The notes beneath the pieces were generated by a model. That model worked only from the letters and a program-made list of their open reading frames with translations. It made no database searches and was not told the DNA's origin. Position numbers and translations under genes: made by a program. From NCBI GenBank assembly GCA_051654865.1, contig JBOFYV010000024.1, forward strand, positions 1 through 64,000: DNA of 64,000 bases, in the 5' to 3' direction. The stretch is from JBOFOR01 sp051654865 (GTDB taxonomy: Bacteria > Bacillota > Clostridia > Peptostreptococcales > Peptostreptococcaceae). This document shows, piece by piece, positions 16,399-26,124 of this stretch. The number at the start of each line of letters is the position of its first letter. Positions within the stretch are counted from its first letter, which is position 1.

Positions 16399-19300
16399 AT
16401 GGGGGTGATTACTATTGACTATGAAGTGATAGTAAAATATAATGGGGATATTTTGAGGCTAGAAAAGGAATTAGGAGTATCAGTTGAAATATTAAACTCT
16501 ATATACGCAATAATAATATCTAAAAATGAAGAAAACATAGATAAACTTTTAAGTTATCCTGAAATAGAGTATGTAGAAAAGCCATTTATACTAAACACAC
16601 AAGATACACAAAGTTTTTCAAGTACAGGAATTACAAATTTTAAGAAAAAGACAGGACTTACAGGAAAAGGAACTATAATAGGTATTATTGACTCTGGTAT
16701 AGATTATACTTTGCCAATTTTTAGAGATAACAATGGTAAATCTAAAATTTTATATTATTGGGATCAATCAATACAAGGTAATCCTCCTAGTGGATTTAAA
16801 GAAGGCAGCGTATATAGTAATGAAGATATTAATAAAGCGATAGAAAGAACTACTAACATACCAATATCACCAACTAGTTCTCATGGTACTCATGTAGCAG
16901 GAATAGCATGTGGAATAGCTAATGAAGCTGAGTTAATAGTTGTAAGGGTTGGAAGTAGGCAGACTGATGTATTTTCAAAGAGTACAGAATTTATGAGGGC
17001 CATAAAGTTCATATTAGATAAATCACTAGAATTGAGAAGACCAGTAGCAATAAATATAAGCTATGGAAGTAACGAAGGATCTCATAGAGGAGAATCTCTA
17101 TTTGAACAATATATTGATGATATGTGTATATTTTGGAAAAATAATATTGTAGTAGCATCCGGAAACAATGCAGACAAGGGGGGACATAAGGCAATTCAAT
17201 TAGAAAAAGATAAATCAGTAGAAGTGGAATTTGTTGTTGGTGAAAATGAAAGAGTACTGAACTTAAATATTTGGCCTAGTTTTGCTGATGATTTTAAGGT
17301 TTACTTAATATCACCATCGAATGAAAAGACACAACCTTTATCTTTAACATCATCTCAGATAAATAACAATATAAGTTTAACAAAAATAACAGGAGTATTT
17401 TATCCTATAGCACCATATTCTTTGACAAGAAGGGTAACATTTCAATTAAAATCTAATAGACAAATAAGTCCAGGTATATGGAAAATATTATTTGAACCAG
17501 TAGAAATAGTTGAAGGTGGTATAAATATATATTTACCTACATCAGAAGGACTAAGCAAAGATACTAGATTTTTACAACCAACTACAGAATTAACGGTAAC
17601 TGTACCAGGTAGTGCTAATAGAGTTATAACTGTGGGAAGTTTTAACTCTAGAACAGATATAGTATCTATATTTTCGGGAAAAGGAGATATAAAAGAAGGT
17701 GTGGTAAAGCCAGATATATTAGCACCTGGAGAGGATATAGTATCTGTACTTCCAGGAGGAAATAGTGGTGCTCTATCAGGTACGAGTATGGCAACACCTC
17801 ATGTAACAGGAGTATGTTCATTGATTCATGAATGGGGGATTGTTAAAGGTAATGATACTTTTTTATATTCACAAAAATTAAAATCTTTATTATTAAAATC
17901 AGCAAAAAGATTAAAAGGTCAAGTATATCCGAATAATTCTTATGGGTATGGAGTATTAGATTTAAGTCTACTAAAATTAGATAGTATAGATGAGGTTGAA
18001 CAATACATTGATTATGTATATAGAGGAGTAGAGCGAAATCCAGGAGTAATATCTGCGATCAATGTATATCACACAGATAATTTTGAAGAAGAGATGAAAC
18101 AAAAAAAAATGAATTTTAATATACTTAAAATTAGTAATAGATTAACAGTTGTATTTACAAAAGGAGATATTGATGAAATTGATGAAATATTATCTTTAGA
18201 ATCTGTTATTAGATTTGAAAGTACAGCAAGGATGGCATCACTTAGTGAAGTTAGTCAGGGTACATCAAATGGAGTTATTGCATCTGAGGAAATAGGAGTG
18301 AATTTCTTTAAAAACAATCCTAATATATCTATAACAGGAAAAGGAAGCATAATAGCGATATTAGATAGCGGAATAGATTATTTACATGAGGATTTTATAT
18401 ACTCTGATGGAACTTCGAAAATTATGTACCTATGGGATCAAACTAAAGAAGGTAAAGCACCAAATGGATATTATATAGGGACAGAATATACAAGAGAAGA
18501 TATAAATAAGGCTATATTAGAAAAAGATAAGAACTTATCAAGCGATGAAACTGGAAGTGGAACTATGTTAAGTGGCATTTGTGCTGGGCTTGGAAATGTA
18601 AACATAGAGTATCAGGGAGTAGCCCCAGATGCAGACTTAATAGTAGTTAAACTTGGTAAAATAGATGGCAATTATAATAATGCAATGTTATCAGCAGCAA
18701 CATCATATGTTTATGAAAAATCCTTATTAGAAAAAAAGCCAATAATAATAAATATATCATTAGGCACAAATAGTTTACTAGGCTTAACAAGAAGAAATAG
18801 TAGTGAAAGAGCATATTTTGTAAGGGGATTATGTATAGTAGCAGGAGCAGGAAATGAAGGAAATACCCAAACTCATATATCAGGTAAAGTACCAGTAGCT
18901 GGAAGCACAAAAGAAATTGAACTAGAATTGGGTGAAGATGAAGAACAAATAGAGGTACAATTGTGGGTAGATAGACCGGATAAATTAGATGTCACTATAA
19001 TATCTCCAACTGGAGAAGTTGGAAAAAGTGTAGGATTAGCAAATTACAACCAAGTGAGTGGTACATTTGATTTAGAAGCCACGAAGTATACTATTAGTTA
19101 TATCTATCCAACTAACTTTTCAGGTCAACAATTCACAAGTATTATATTAAATAATGCTAAAAAGGGAATTTGGAAGATTAGTCTAACAGGAGTATATACT
19201 ACTAGTGGTAGTTATCATTTATATTTACCAAATAGAGAATTTATTAAAAAAACAACTAAATTTAGAGAATTAGACCCATTGTATACGATTACATTTCCTG

Positions 19301-19686
19301 CAATTTATGATGATTTAATAACTGTAGGTGCATACAATACTACAAATAATAGTATATGGCCGTCATCGTCTAGAGGACCAAATATAAGTGAGATACTAAA
19401 GCCAGATATAGTAGCACCAGGAGTTAATATAATAGCTCCATATCCAGGAAATAAGTACGGAACAATTACTGGAACTGCAGTAGCAGCAGCATATACATCA
19501 GGAGTAGCAGCTATGTATATGCAGTATACTGTTGCAGACAGGAACTACTTAAATAAAGGATACGTACAAATGGTAAAAACGTATATGCAAGCAGGAGCAA
19601 AAACAAACTCTAATATAGAGTATCCAAACACAAGCCTAGGGTATGGTTTATTAAATGCAAGAGGAATGTTTGATGCATTAAAATAA
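16399..19686 (+). CDS. cspBA: CspBA: fused germination protease CspB and pseudoprotease CspA
   Basis: The 1095-residue protein has two subtilisin-like units. The CspB half keeps the full triad: Asp98 (IIDSGIDY), His165 (SSHGTHVAGI) and Ser463 (LSGTSMATPH), so it should cleave the zymogen of the cortex hydrolase SleC. The CspA half keeps Asp656 (ILDSGIDY) but has GTML where the His belongs and Ala1027 (TGTAVAAAY) instead of Ser, so it is a pseudoprotease. This fusion is typical of Peptostreptococcaceae. The start is uncertain: ATG at 16399 has only AGAAG upstream, and GGGGGTG directly after it could serve GTG at 16405 or even ATT at 16414. It is co-transcribed with cspC, 11 bases downstream. 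Confidence 0.93.
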   Translation: MGVITIDYEVIVKYNGDILRLEKELGVSVEILNSIYAIIISKNEENIDKLLSYPEIEYVEKPFILNTQDTQSFSSTGITNFKKKTGLTGKGTIIGIIDSGIDYTLPIFRDNNGKSKILYYWDQSIQGNPPSGFKEGSVYSNEDINKAIERTTNIPISPTSSHGTHVAGIACGIANEAELIVVRVGSRQTDVFSKSTEFMRAIKFILDKSLELRRPVAINISYGSNEGSHRGESLFEQYIDDMCIFWKNNIVVASGNNADKGGHKAIQLEKDKSVEVEFVVGENERVLNLNIWPSFADDFKVYLISPSNEKTQPLSLTSSQINNNISLTKITGVFYPIAPYSLTRRVTFQLKSNRQISPGIWKILFEPVEIVEGGINIYLPTSEGLSKDTRFLQPTTELTVTVPGSANRVITVGSFNSRTDIVSIFSGKGDIKEGVVKPDILAPGEDIVSVLPGGNSGALSGTSMATPHVTGVCSLIHEWGIVKGNDTFLYSQKLKSLLLKSAKRLKGQVYPNNSYGYGVLDLSLLKLDSIDEVEQYIDYVYRGVERNPGVISAINVYHTDNFEEEMKQKKMNFNILKISNRLTVVFTKGDIDEIDEILSLESVIRFESTARMASLSEVSQGTSNGVIASEEIGVNFFKNNPNISITGKGSIIAILDSGIDYLHEDFIYSDGTSKIMYLWDQTKEGKAPNGYYIGTEYTREDINKAILEKDKNLSSDETGSGTMLSGICAGLGNVNIEYQGVAPDADLIVVKLGKIDGNYNNAMLSAATSYVYEKSLLEKKPIIINISLGTNSLLGLTRRNSSERAYFVRGLCIVAGAGNEGNTQTHISGKVPVAGSTKEIELELGEDEEQIEVQLWVDRPDKLDVTIISPTGEVGKSVGLANYNQVSGTFDLEATKYTISYIYPTNFSGQQFTSIILNNAKKGIWKISLTGVYTTSGSYHLYLPNREFIKKTTKFRELDPLYTITFPAIYDDLITVGAYNTTNNSIWPSSSRGPNISEILKPDIVAPGVNIIAPYPGNKYGTITGTAVAAAYTSGVAAMYMQYTVADRNYLNKGYVQMVKTYMQAGAKTNSNIEYPNTSLGYGLLNARGMFDALK

Positions 19687-19697
19687 GGTGGTGAAAA

Positions 19698-21368
19698 ATG
19701 AAGTCTTACTATATGATATACCAATGGGATATAGAAAATGCATTAAAGAAAAATGGTATAAATGAATTTATGATATTAAATGGACAATTAGCAGTTATAT
19801 ATGTAGCAGACAATTTTAAAGAAGAAATATTAGATAATATAATTGAAGTTGCTTGGTGGGGATCAGCACTTCCTATGAGTTCCTTTATAAATATTACAAA
19901 TAGTATGAAAACAGGAGAAGATGTTACGGTTGCAGCAGGAACCGATTATATATATAAAAATCCATATACAAACTTAAATGGTCGAGGTGTATTAGTAGCG
20001 ATAATAGACTCTGGTATTGATTATTTACATTCGGATTTTATAGATAAAGATGGTAAAAGTAAAATAGTAAGTCTATGGGATCAAGAAAGTACAAAAGGCA
20101 AAAAAATAGATGGATATATATTTGGGAGTGAGTTTACTAATGACGATTTAAATAAAGCTATAATAGATAAAGATGGTAGTTTAAGTATGGATAATATAGG
20201 TACTGGAACACTTGCAGCTGGAATTGTTGCAGGAAATGGAAGCAAGAATGAAATATACAAAGGTGTAGCGACAGAAGCAGAATTAGTAGTAGTTAAACTA
20301 AGAGAATATAAAGATACCTATGCAAAAGGAAAAATAAATTATATAAATTCAGATTTTTTTGCGGCTATTAAATATGTTTTAGATGTAGCTAGAAAAATTA
20401 AAAAACCTCTAATTATAAATGTAACCATAGGAACTATGTCAAATGCAACTACGGATACCAGTGTTCTAGATACATTTGGAGACCTATCAAAATCAGGCAT
20501 ATTTATCGTAACTGGTGCAGGAAATGAGGGGAATACAGATATACATTATTCAGGTCAATTTAAAAGTTTAGATGCTATAGATGATGTAATAATTCAAGTA
20601 GGTGAACAGGATAATATTGATATTGTATTAAGTACAAATGGTCCAGATAAAATAGGAGCCCAACTAATATCTCCATCTGGAGAAGTAGGATACTTAGTTC
20701 AATATGCCCCGGATAATACTGTGTATAGAGGTAAATTTAATTTAGAAAATACCTTTTATAGTATGAAATTAATATATCCATGGATAGCTTCAGGTAAACA
20801 AAGACTAGAAATTAGACTAAAAGACATTAAACCAGGAGTATGGACGCTACGACTAAAACCAGAATTTATAGTAAAAGGAGAATATGATATATATCTACCT
20901 AACAAAAAACTAATATCAGAAAATACTAGATTTTTAGATCCAGATTCAGTTGCAACTATCAGTATGTATGGTGCAGGAAGTGATTTTATAACAGTAGGAA
21001 CGTTTAATGATAAAACAGATAGTATGTGGCTAGGTTCATCAAAAGGACCTATTAGAGGTAGAGGTATAAAACCTGATATAGTTGCTGCTGGAGTAGATAT
21101 AATAAGCACATTTAATGATGGAGGCTATAATACATGTACAGGAACAGGAGTTAGCAGTTCTATAATAAGTGGAGTTTTAGCTTTAATTGTTGAGTATATA
21201 AATGAACAAGTAAAAGTACCTAAATTAATTCTATATACAGAAGTAATAAAAACATATCTAATGTTAGGTGCAAGAAAAAAAGATATTTATACATATCCAA
21301 ATATATCGCAAGGATATGGAATTCTAGATTTAAAAAGAACAATAGAAGAAATTGCAAATAATTTATAA
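19698..21368 (+). CDS. cspC: CspC germination pseudoprotease (germinant signalling)
   Basis: The 556-residue subtilisin-like protein retains Asp104 (IIDSGIDYLHSDF). It has lost the other catalytic residues: the His region reads GTGTLAAG (Thr171/Leu172), and Ser is Gly484 (CTGTGVSSS). In C. difficile CspC, Thr170 and Gly485 occupy these places and the protein takes part in sensing germinants. RBS: AAGGTGGTG. Spacing to cspBA and co-orientation support one transcript packed into spores. Confidence 0.93.
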   Translation: MKSYYMIYQWDIENALKKNGINEFMILNGQLAVIYVADNFKEEILDNIIEVAWWGSALPMSSFINITNSMKTGEDVTVAAGTDYIYKNPYTNLNGRGVLVAIIDSGIDYLHSDFIDKDGKSKIVSLWDQESTKGKKIDGYIFGSEFTNDDLNKAIIDKDGSLSMDNIGTGTLAAGIVAGNGSKNEIYKGVATEAELVVVKLREYKDTYAKGKINYINSDFFAAIKYVLDVARKIKKPLIINVTIGTMSNATTDTSVLDTFGDLSKSGIFIVTGAGNEGNTDIHYSGQFKSLDAIDDVIIQVGEQDNIDIVLSTNGPDKIGAQLISPSGEVGYLVQYAPDNTVYRGKFNLENTFYSMKLIYPWIASGKQRLEIRLKDIKPGVWTLRLKPEFIVKGEYDIYLPNKKLISENTRFLDPDSVATISMYGAGSDFITVGTFNDKTDSMWLGSSKGPIRGRGIKPDIVAAGVDIISTFNDGGYNTCTGTGVSSSIISGVLALIVEYINEQVKVPKLILYTEVIKTYLMLGARKKDIYTYPNISQGYGILDLKRTIEEIANNL

Positions 21369-21459
21369 ATTTAACATAAAAATTAATGAGAATAAACGAA
21401 TTTAAATATAGTGATTAGATAAAAATAACTAATGAAAAATATTTTTAAGAGGTGATATT

Positions 21460-21654
21460 GTGCAAGATAAAAAAGCAAGAGCTTTAACTGGTGCAAATAA
21501 CAAAAGACTAAAAAAATATAGACCAACAAATAATGCTGAAAATGCTGCATGGACAGATATTGATAAGCTAAAAGCAGAGAGCAAAGTAAGCATACCGTCA
21601 TTAAGTAATGTTGAAGAAGCTAAAGATTGGGTAGATAATGGGAGTCAATTATAG
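21460..21654 (+). CDS. Small conserved protein, DUF3787-like
   Basis: The GTG start follows TTAAGAGGTGATATT. The 64-residue basic protein has an NAAWTDIDKLKAESKVSIPS segment that resembles the (T)AAW motif of the DUF3787 family of short clostridial proteins. The C-terminus NVEEAKDWVDNGSQL is acidic. It has no signal peptide. It lies about 90 bases after cspC, ahead of a strong terminator, so it may be expressed with the germination genes during sporulation. The function is unknown and the family call is from memory of the motif. Confidence 0.65.
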   Translation: MQDKKARALTGANNKRLKKYRPTNNAENAAWTDIDKLKAESKVSIPSLSNVEEAKDWVDNGSQL

Positions 21655-21693
21655 AGACTTCTATATATACAAATAGTATTCTAACAGCAGGTT

Positions 21694-21742
21694 AATTAAA
21701 AAAGAGACTTATAGTGTTTAGCTATAAGTCTCTTTTTTTAAT
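21694..21742. terminator. Bidirectional terminator
   Basis: A stem of at least 17 bp (AAAAAAGAGACTTATAG with its complement) has a 7-nt loop, A-rich on the left and T-rich on the right. It serves the small gene on the plus strand and the convergent DUF4397-like gene, whose stop lies inside it. Confidence 0.85.
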
Positions 21743-22358
21743 TGCTTCTAATAAGAGGACTTAAAAAAGCAGAACCATCACGAGACCTAAAAACTTGGAA
21801 GTTAGCAAAATTCCCAAGCATATATAGGGAATAAATTCCATTAGGATTAATCCTTACTCTATTACTTCTAAGAAGCCTATTATTTTCAGCAAGCTCTATA
21901 TCAATTCGATATAAATCAGGTGAAAATTTCACATATTCAGTACTCTCCTTAAAATCTACGTCAGAAAACAATACTTTCTCATTATCTAATATAATATTTA
22001 CCTTAGGAATATTAGGAGATAGATGAACTACTCTAAGCTTAGAACTACCTTCATTAACACCACCTTTAGACTCGGGAATAAGTAGCAATTCTAATGGCTC
22101 ATTTCCTGTAAAAGCTAATGTTGCAAGTTCATCACTATCAACATCTAAACTTTTTCTTAAAAGAGGATTTTCTTTTTTCATAGTAGGAAAGACAGCAACT
22201 TCATAAGTACCTTTTGGAACATACAAATAAGGTGTGAACTGAGTGAATGAAACTCTATTAAAAAATAAACTACCATTAAAATATATATCTACGGGACCTC
22301 TTCCAGGAGCTGCATTTAAAAATCTAATTAATGAATAATCGCTTGTATATTTTCTCAA
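21738..22358 (-). CDS. DUF4397-domain protein
   Basis: The 206-residue protein contains two tandem beta-sandwich repeats with the DUF4397 signature: RFLNAAPGRGPVDIYFNG at about residue 12 and RVVHLSPNIPKVNIILDN at about 110. Each is followed by a (Y/F)xPxxY/PKGTYEVAVF-like strand. There is no signal peptide. The TTG start follows AAGGGAGGAATT. Members are often envelope- or spore-associated and are sometimes called carbohydrate-binding-like, but no activity is established. Confidence 0.78.
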   Translation of the reverse strand: MRKYTSDYSLIRFLNAAPGRGPVDIYFNGSLFFNRVSFTQFTPYLYVPKGTYEVAVFPTMKKENPLLRKSLDVDSDELATLAFTGNEPLELLLIPESKGGVNEGSSKLRVVHLSPNIPKVNIILDNEKVLFSDVDFKESTEYVKFSPDLYRIDIELAENNRLLRSNRVRINPNGIYSLYMLGNFANFQVFRSRDGSAFLSPLIRSN

Positions 22359-22375
22359 TATAATTCCTCCCTTAA

Positions 22376-22420
22376 AAAATAAAATACTTCATAGTATATA
22401 CTATGAAGTATTTTATTTTT
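22376..22420 (-). terminator. Intrinsic terminator of the LysM-like gene
   Basis: A near-perfect palindrome of about 20 bp per arm around AGTATATACT, with T-runs on the minus strand, overlaps the last codons of the LysM-like gene. It may also reduce read-through into the DUF4397-like gene. Confidence 0.75.
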
Positions 22421-22826
22421 TTGATATTAATTTCTCGCTAGGGATTAACAGATATTCACCAGATTTTATTTGATAATCTTTAGATATAGTATTTTTATTT
22501 TCCATATAAACAACTTTTCTAAAATCTTCAATATCATCAATTTGTGAATTGTAGGATTTTATTATATCGTCTAAACTTTCACCAGATAAAACAAGGTGCT
22601 TAGTTAGGACTCTATTTTCCATAACCTTATTTTGTGCAATCTCATATGGGAGATTTGCCATATTTTTAATAAATGCATTATGCTCGATTAAATAATTAAA
22701 GGAATTATCTAAACAAGTTATATAGTTGTAAAATCCATCTTTAATCACAGAACCCATACTTTTATGATCTTCAGCTACAGGACCAATAAAAGACAGAATT
22801 ATAAGAAAAGCCAGCACATATTTCAT
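22413..22826 (-). CDS. Small exported LysM-like protein
   Basis: From the ATG at 22826 (8 bases after AGGAGG) the protein has 137 residues. A hydrophobic N-terminus (KYVLAFLIILSFIGPVA) is a signal peptide or anchor. The C-terminal half (about residues 80-130) fits a LysM module: LSGESLDDIIKSYN, a central helix, then IKSGEYLLIPS. LysM binds peptidoglycan or chitin-like glycans. A GTG at 22835 is within the ribosome site and was rejected. The LysM call is moderate because the module is diverged. Confidence 0.7.
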   Translation of the reverse strand: MKYVLAFLIILSFIGPVAEDHKSMGSVIKDGFYNYITCLDNSFNYLIEHNAFIKNMANLPYEIAQNKVMENRVLTKHLVLSGESLDDIIKSYNSQIDDIEDFRKVVYMENKNTISKDYQIKSGEYLLIPSEKLISKK

Positions 22827-22883
22827 ATACAACACCTCCTATATCTTAGTATGAATAGAAAATTCTTATTCTAAACAAATATA

Positions 22884-22912
22884 TTGACTTAATTTTTATA
22901 AGTTGGTATAAT
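22884..22912 (+). promoter_or_regulatory. Sigma-A promoter of the asnS T-box leader
   Basis: TTGACT (22884-22889), a 17-base spacer and TATAAT-like TATAAT (22907-22912) give a near-consensus promoter just before the leader RNA. Transcription should start near 22919. Confidence 0.85.
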
Positions 22913-22918
22913 TTTGAT

Positions 22919-23202
22919 AAATAAGAGAAATACTACATTATGAAAGACAAAGAAGAGAAGAGTAAGTATAAAAGGTAGTCTTAGCGAGTTAGGGATGGTG
23001 TGAGCCTGATACGATAGTTATACTGAAGAACATCTCGGAGTTTCTAACCGAAATCTTATAGAGAGTAGGCCTAGACGGGAAGTCCCGTTATAGACTATAA
23101 GCAATGCTTAACTAAGAGGTCATATTTATGACAATTAGGGTGGTACCGCGAAAGTAATAGCCTTTCGTCCCTTTATATATTTGGGGATGAGGGGCTTTTT
23201 TT
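22919..23202 (+). promoter_or_regulatory. T-box riboswitch controlling asnS
   Basis: The leader has the hallmark T-box AGGGTGGTACCGCG (23137-23150), an AGTA motif and GGTG apical motif on the 5' side of Stem I, and a candidate specifier AAC (Asn) at 23046-23048 on its 3' side. The terminator (about 23160-23195, GCCTTTCGTCCC with GGGGATGAGGGGC, then seven Ts) competes with the antiterminator formed by the T-box. Uncharged tRNA-Asn should stabilise read-through into asnS. Confidence 0.93.
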
Positions 23203-23259
23203 ATTACCATAAAAGTAGTACATAGGGAAGAAAAATATAAAATTATAGGAGGAAGAAAA

Positions 23260-24660
23260 ATGCAAAAGGATTTTTTAACGGTAAAAGAATTATACAGAAA
23301 CAAAGAAGAATATGTTGGTAAAACTGTAAAAGTAGCTGGATGGATAAGAACATCTAGAGCATCTAAGAACTTCGGATTCATAGAATTAAATGATGGAAGT
23401 TTCTTTAAGAATATGCAAGTAGTAATAGCTGAAGAAAAGATGGAAAACTTCAAGGAAATATCTAAATTACCAATAAGTTCATCTATATTAGTGGAAGGTG
23501 AATTAGTTTCAACAGAAGGTGCTAAGCAACCTGTTGAGATACACGCAACAAATATAGTGGTAGAAGGTGAGTCTGATAGTTCATACCCACTACAAAAGAA
23601 AAGACACACTTTAGAGTACTTAAGAACAATAGCTCACTTAAGACCAAGAAGTAACACTTTCTCTGCAGTATTTAGAGTGAGAAGTTTAGCAGCTTATGCT
23701 ATACACAAGTTCTTCCAAGATAGAAACTTCGTATATGCTCATTCTCCAATAATAACTGGAAGTGACTGTGAAGGTGCAGGTGAAATGTTTAGAATAACTA
23801 CTATGGATCTAAATAATATACCAACAACAGAAGAAGGAAACATAGATTATTCAAAGGACTTCTTCGGTAAAGAAGCTAACTTAACAGTTAGTGGTCAGTT
23901 AAATGCAGAAATAATGGCACTTGCATTTAGAAATGTTTACACATTTGGACCAACTTTCAGAGCTGAAAACTCATTCACTCAAAGACATGCGTCTGAATTC
24001 TGGATGATAGAGCCTGAAATATGTTTTGCTGACTTAGAAGACAACATGGAATTAGCTGAAGATATGATAAAATACGTAATAAACTACGTAATGGAAAATG
24101 CTCCAGAAGAAATGGAATTCTTCAATAGCTTTGTAGACAAAGGATTATTAGATAGATTAAACAACGTAGTAAACTCGGACTTCACTAGAATAACTTACAC
24201 AAGTGCAGTTGAAATGTTACAAGAGAGTGGTAAGGAATTTGAATACCCAGTTAAGTGGGGGGATGACTTACAAACTGAGCATGAGAGATATTTAACAGAA
24301 GAAATATTCAAGGCTCCAGTATTTGTAACAGATTATCCAAAAGACATAAAAGCATTCTATATGAGAATGAACGAAGATGGAAAAACTGTTAGAGCGATGG
24401 ACTTATTAGTTCCAGGTGTTGGAGAAATAGTTGGTGGATCTCAAAGGGAAGAGAGAGAAGAAAAACTATTAGAAAGAATAGCAGAAATGGGATTAAACAA
24501 GGAAGATTACTGGTGGTATCTAGAACTTAGAAAGTTCGGAACAGCTACTCATTCAGGATTTGGGCTTGGATTTGAAAGAATAATAATGTATATGACAGGT
24601 ATGGCTAACATAAGAGACGTAATACCATTCCCAAGAACTCCTAAGAATGCTGAATTCTAA
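23260..24660 (+). CDS. asnS: Asparaginyl-tRNA synthetase
   Basis: The 466-residue class II synthetase charges tRNA-Asn. An N-terminal OB fold (VKVAGWIRTSRASKNFGFIELNDGS) binds the anticodon. The catalytic core has motif 2 (FGPTFRAENS) and motif 3 (GFGLGFERIIMYMTG). RBS: TATAGGAGGAAG. The T-box leader upstream has an Asn specifier, which independently supports the amino acid. A terminator follows. Confidence 0.97.
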   Translation: MQKDFLTVKELYRNKEEYVGKTVKVAGWIRTSRASKNFGFIELNDGSFFKNMQVVIAEEKMENFKEISKLPISSSILVEGELVSTEGAKQPVEIHATNIVVEGESDSSYPLQKKRHTLEYLRTIAHLRPRSNTFSAVFRVRSLAAYAIHKFFQDRNFVYAHSPIITGSDCEGAGEMFRITTMDLNNIPTTEEGNIDYSKDFFGKEANLTVSGQLNAEIMALAFRNVYTFGPTFRAENSFTQRHASEFWMIEPEICFADLEDNMELAEDMIKYVINYVMENAPEEMEFFNSFVDKGLLDRLNNVVNSDFTRITYTSAVEMLQESGKEFEYPVKWGDDLQTEHERYLTEEIFKAPVFVTDYPKDIKAFYMRMNEDGKTVRAMDLLVPGVGEIVGGSQREEREEKLLERIAEMGLNKEDYWWYLELRKFGTATHSGFGLGFERIIMYMTGMANIRDVIPFPRTPKNAEF

Positions 24661-24680
24661 TAAATAATATAAATAATATA

Positions 24681-24709
24681 AAAGGGTAGCCATTTAGCTA
24701 CCTTTTTTT
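24681..24709 (+). terminator. Intrinsic terminator after asnS
   Basis: GGTAGC/GCTACC forms a short stem extended by A-T pairs, followed by seven Ts. Confidence 0.85.
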
Positions 24710-24812
24710 CGTATAAATTATATTAAAATAGGTTAAATCAGCATGTACATAGACTTAATAAATTGTATATGATAAAATACTATAATATGGAAAATACAAC
24801 CTGGAGGTAATA

Positions 24813-26123
24813 ATGGTACCTAGAAATTACTCATCAATAGATGGAAAAGATTTGCTCGATCTAAAGAAACATAAGCTTATATCAAAAACAATTACAAATA
24901 ATAATTGTAATTATTGCGAAAACAAAAATGATAAACATAGTAGATATTGTAAAGTATGTGGAAAGAGCCTAGAAGAGCCTGTAAAACTAGATAGTATTCA
25001 TAAAAGAAAATTTATAGGAAAAGAACATATAAAAGTAGGTTTATTATCTATAGCATTTTTAACTATAATATCATTTATATTAAAAAGATATATTGTATCA
25101 GGCTATAGTGAAATAAGCAATTTAATTAGTCCATTACAAATAATTATGGGATTAAATCTGATACCAGTAGGAATAAAAGGTAGTGCTATAGTAGCATCTG
25201 GTACAATGAAAATAAAAATAGGTATGGCTATTTTGCTAATAGCGCCAATTGTATCTATAGTTTTATCAAATATTATAATACTAAAAAACCAAAAACCAAA
25301 ATCACTATTTTATAATGTTAATGCCGTTGCAATTACATATGCTACATTATTAGCATTAATAAGTATATTTGCATCAAGCAGTAGTAGTATTAAGTATATT
25401 ATAGAATATGGATTATCATTAAAAATTAAATATAATATATTTAATGTGTTTATAAATGGTTATATAATAGCCGCATTTAGTATATTTATATCAACTTATA
25501 AAAAAAGAGATTACAAAAATAACCTATATCTTTTTATAATAGATAAAGCAATAAAAACAATAGCAATAGGATATATCTTAGCGCTAATTATAGTAATTAT
25601 TACATCGATCTCAGATACTAGTTATTTATCAGAAATTGGTGTTTACAAATACTCAAAAGATTTAAGTCTAGCAATGGTAATTTCTCAATTTGCAATTTAC
25701 ATATGGTCTTTTGGAAACTTTATACCGACTACAATAGCCAATATAGAGATATCACCGGTTAGCATATTAAGTAGCAACTTATTCTTTGAAACTAAATTAA
25801 TTTTTTGTTCTATAATAGCCTTATCGTTATTAATAATACTTATTGTAGGATATAAACTTAGAGAATATTATAATAAAAATGATATAAAGCCAATAATAAT
25901 ATTTGCGATATGCTATGCTGTGTTTATGGGAATATTATCTATATTTAGCAAAATTAATTTAGGTGGGAATATTTCACTGCTTAGTTATCAAAACTATGAG
26001 ACAGGAGTGGTTATGGGATTCTCATTGATAAGTACTATAACTAGAACATTTATTTATAGTTTTTTAGTATCACTAATAGGATATAAATTAAATAGTGAAG
26101 AAAAATTAGAAGAGGGTATATAA
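24813..26123 (+). CDS. Zinc-ribbon polytopic membrane protein, unknown function
   Basis: The 436-residue protein starts with a soluble zinc ribbon (CNYCENKNDKHSRYCKVCG, four cysteines at about residues 33-51). About nine to ten hydrophobic helices spread over residues 73-430 follow. RBS: CTGGAGGTAATA. I do not recognise the membrane family. The gene is one base from the next one, which also encodes zinc ribbons, so the two products probably act together. Confidence 0.7.
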   Translation: MVPRNYSSIDGKDLLDLKKHKLISKTITNNNCNYCENKNDKHSRYCKVCGKSLEEPVKLDSIHKRKFIGKEHIKVGLLSIAFLTIISFILKRYIVSGYSEISNLISPLQIIMGLNLIPVGIKGSAIVASGTMKIKIGMAILLIAPIVSIVLSNIIILKNQKPKSLFYNVNAVAITYATLLALISIFASSSSSIKYIIEYGLSLKIKYNIFNVFINGYIIAAFSIFISTYKKRDYKNNLYLFIIDKAIKTIAIGYILALIIVIITSISDTSYLSEIGVYKYSKDLSLAMVISQFAIYIWSFGNFIPTTIANIEISPVSILSSNLFFETKLIFCSIIALSLLIILIVGYKLREYYNKNDIKPIIIFAICYAVFMGILSIFSKINLGGNISLLSYQNYETGVVMGFSLISTITRTFIYSFLVSLIGYKLNSEEKLEEGI

Positions 26124-26124
26124 T

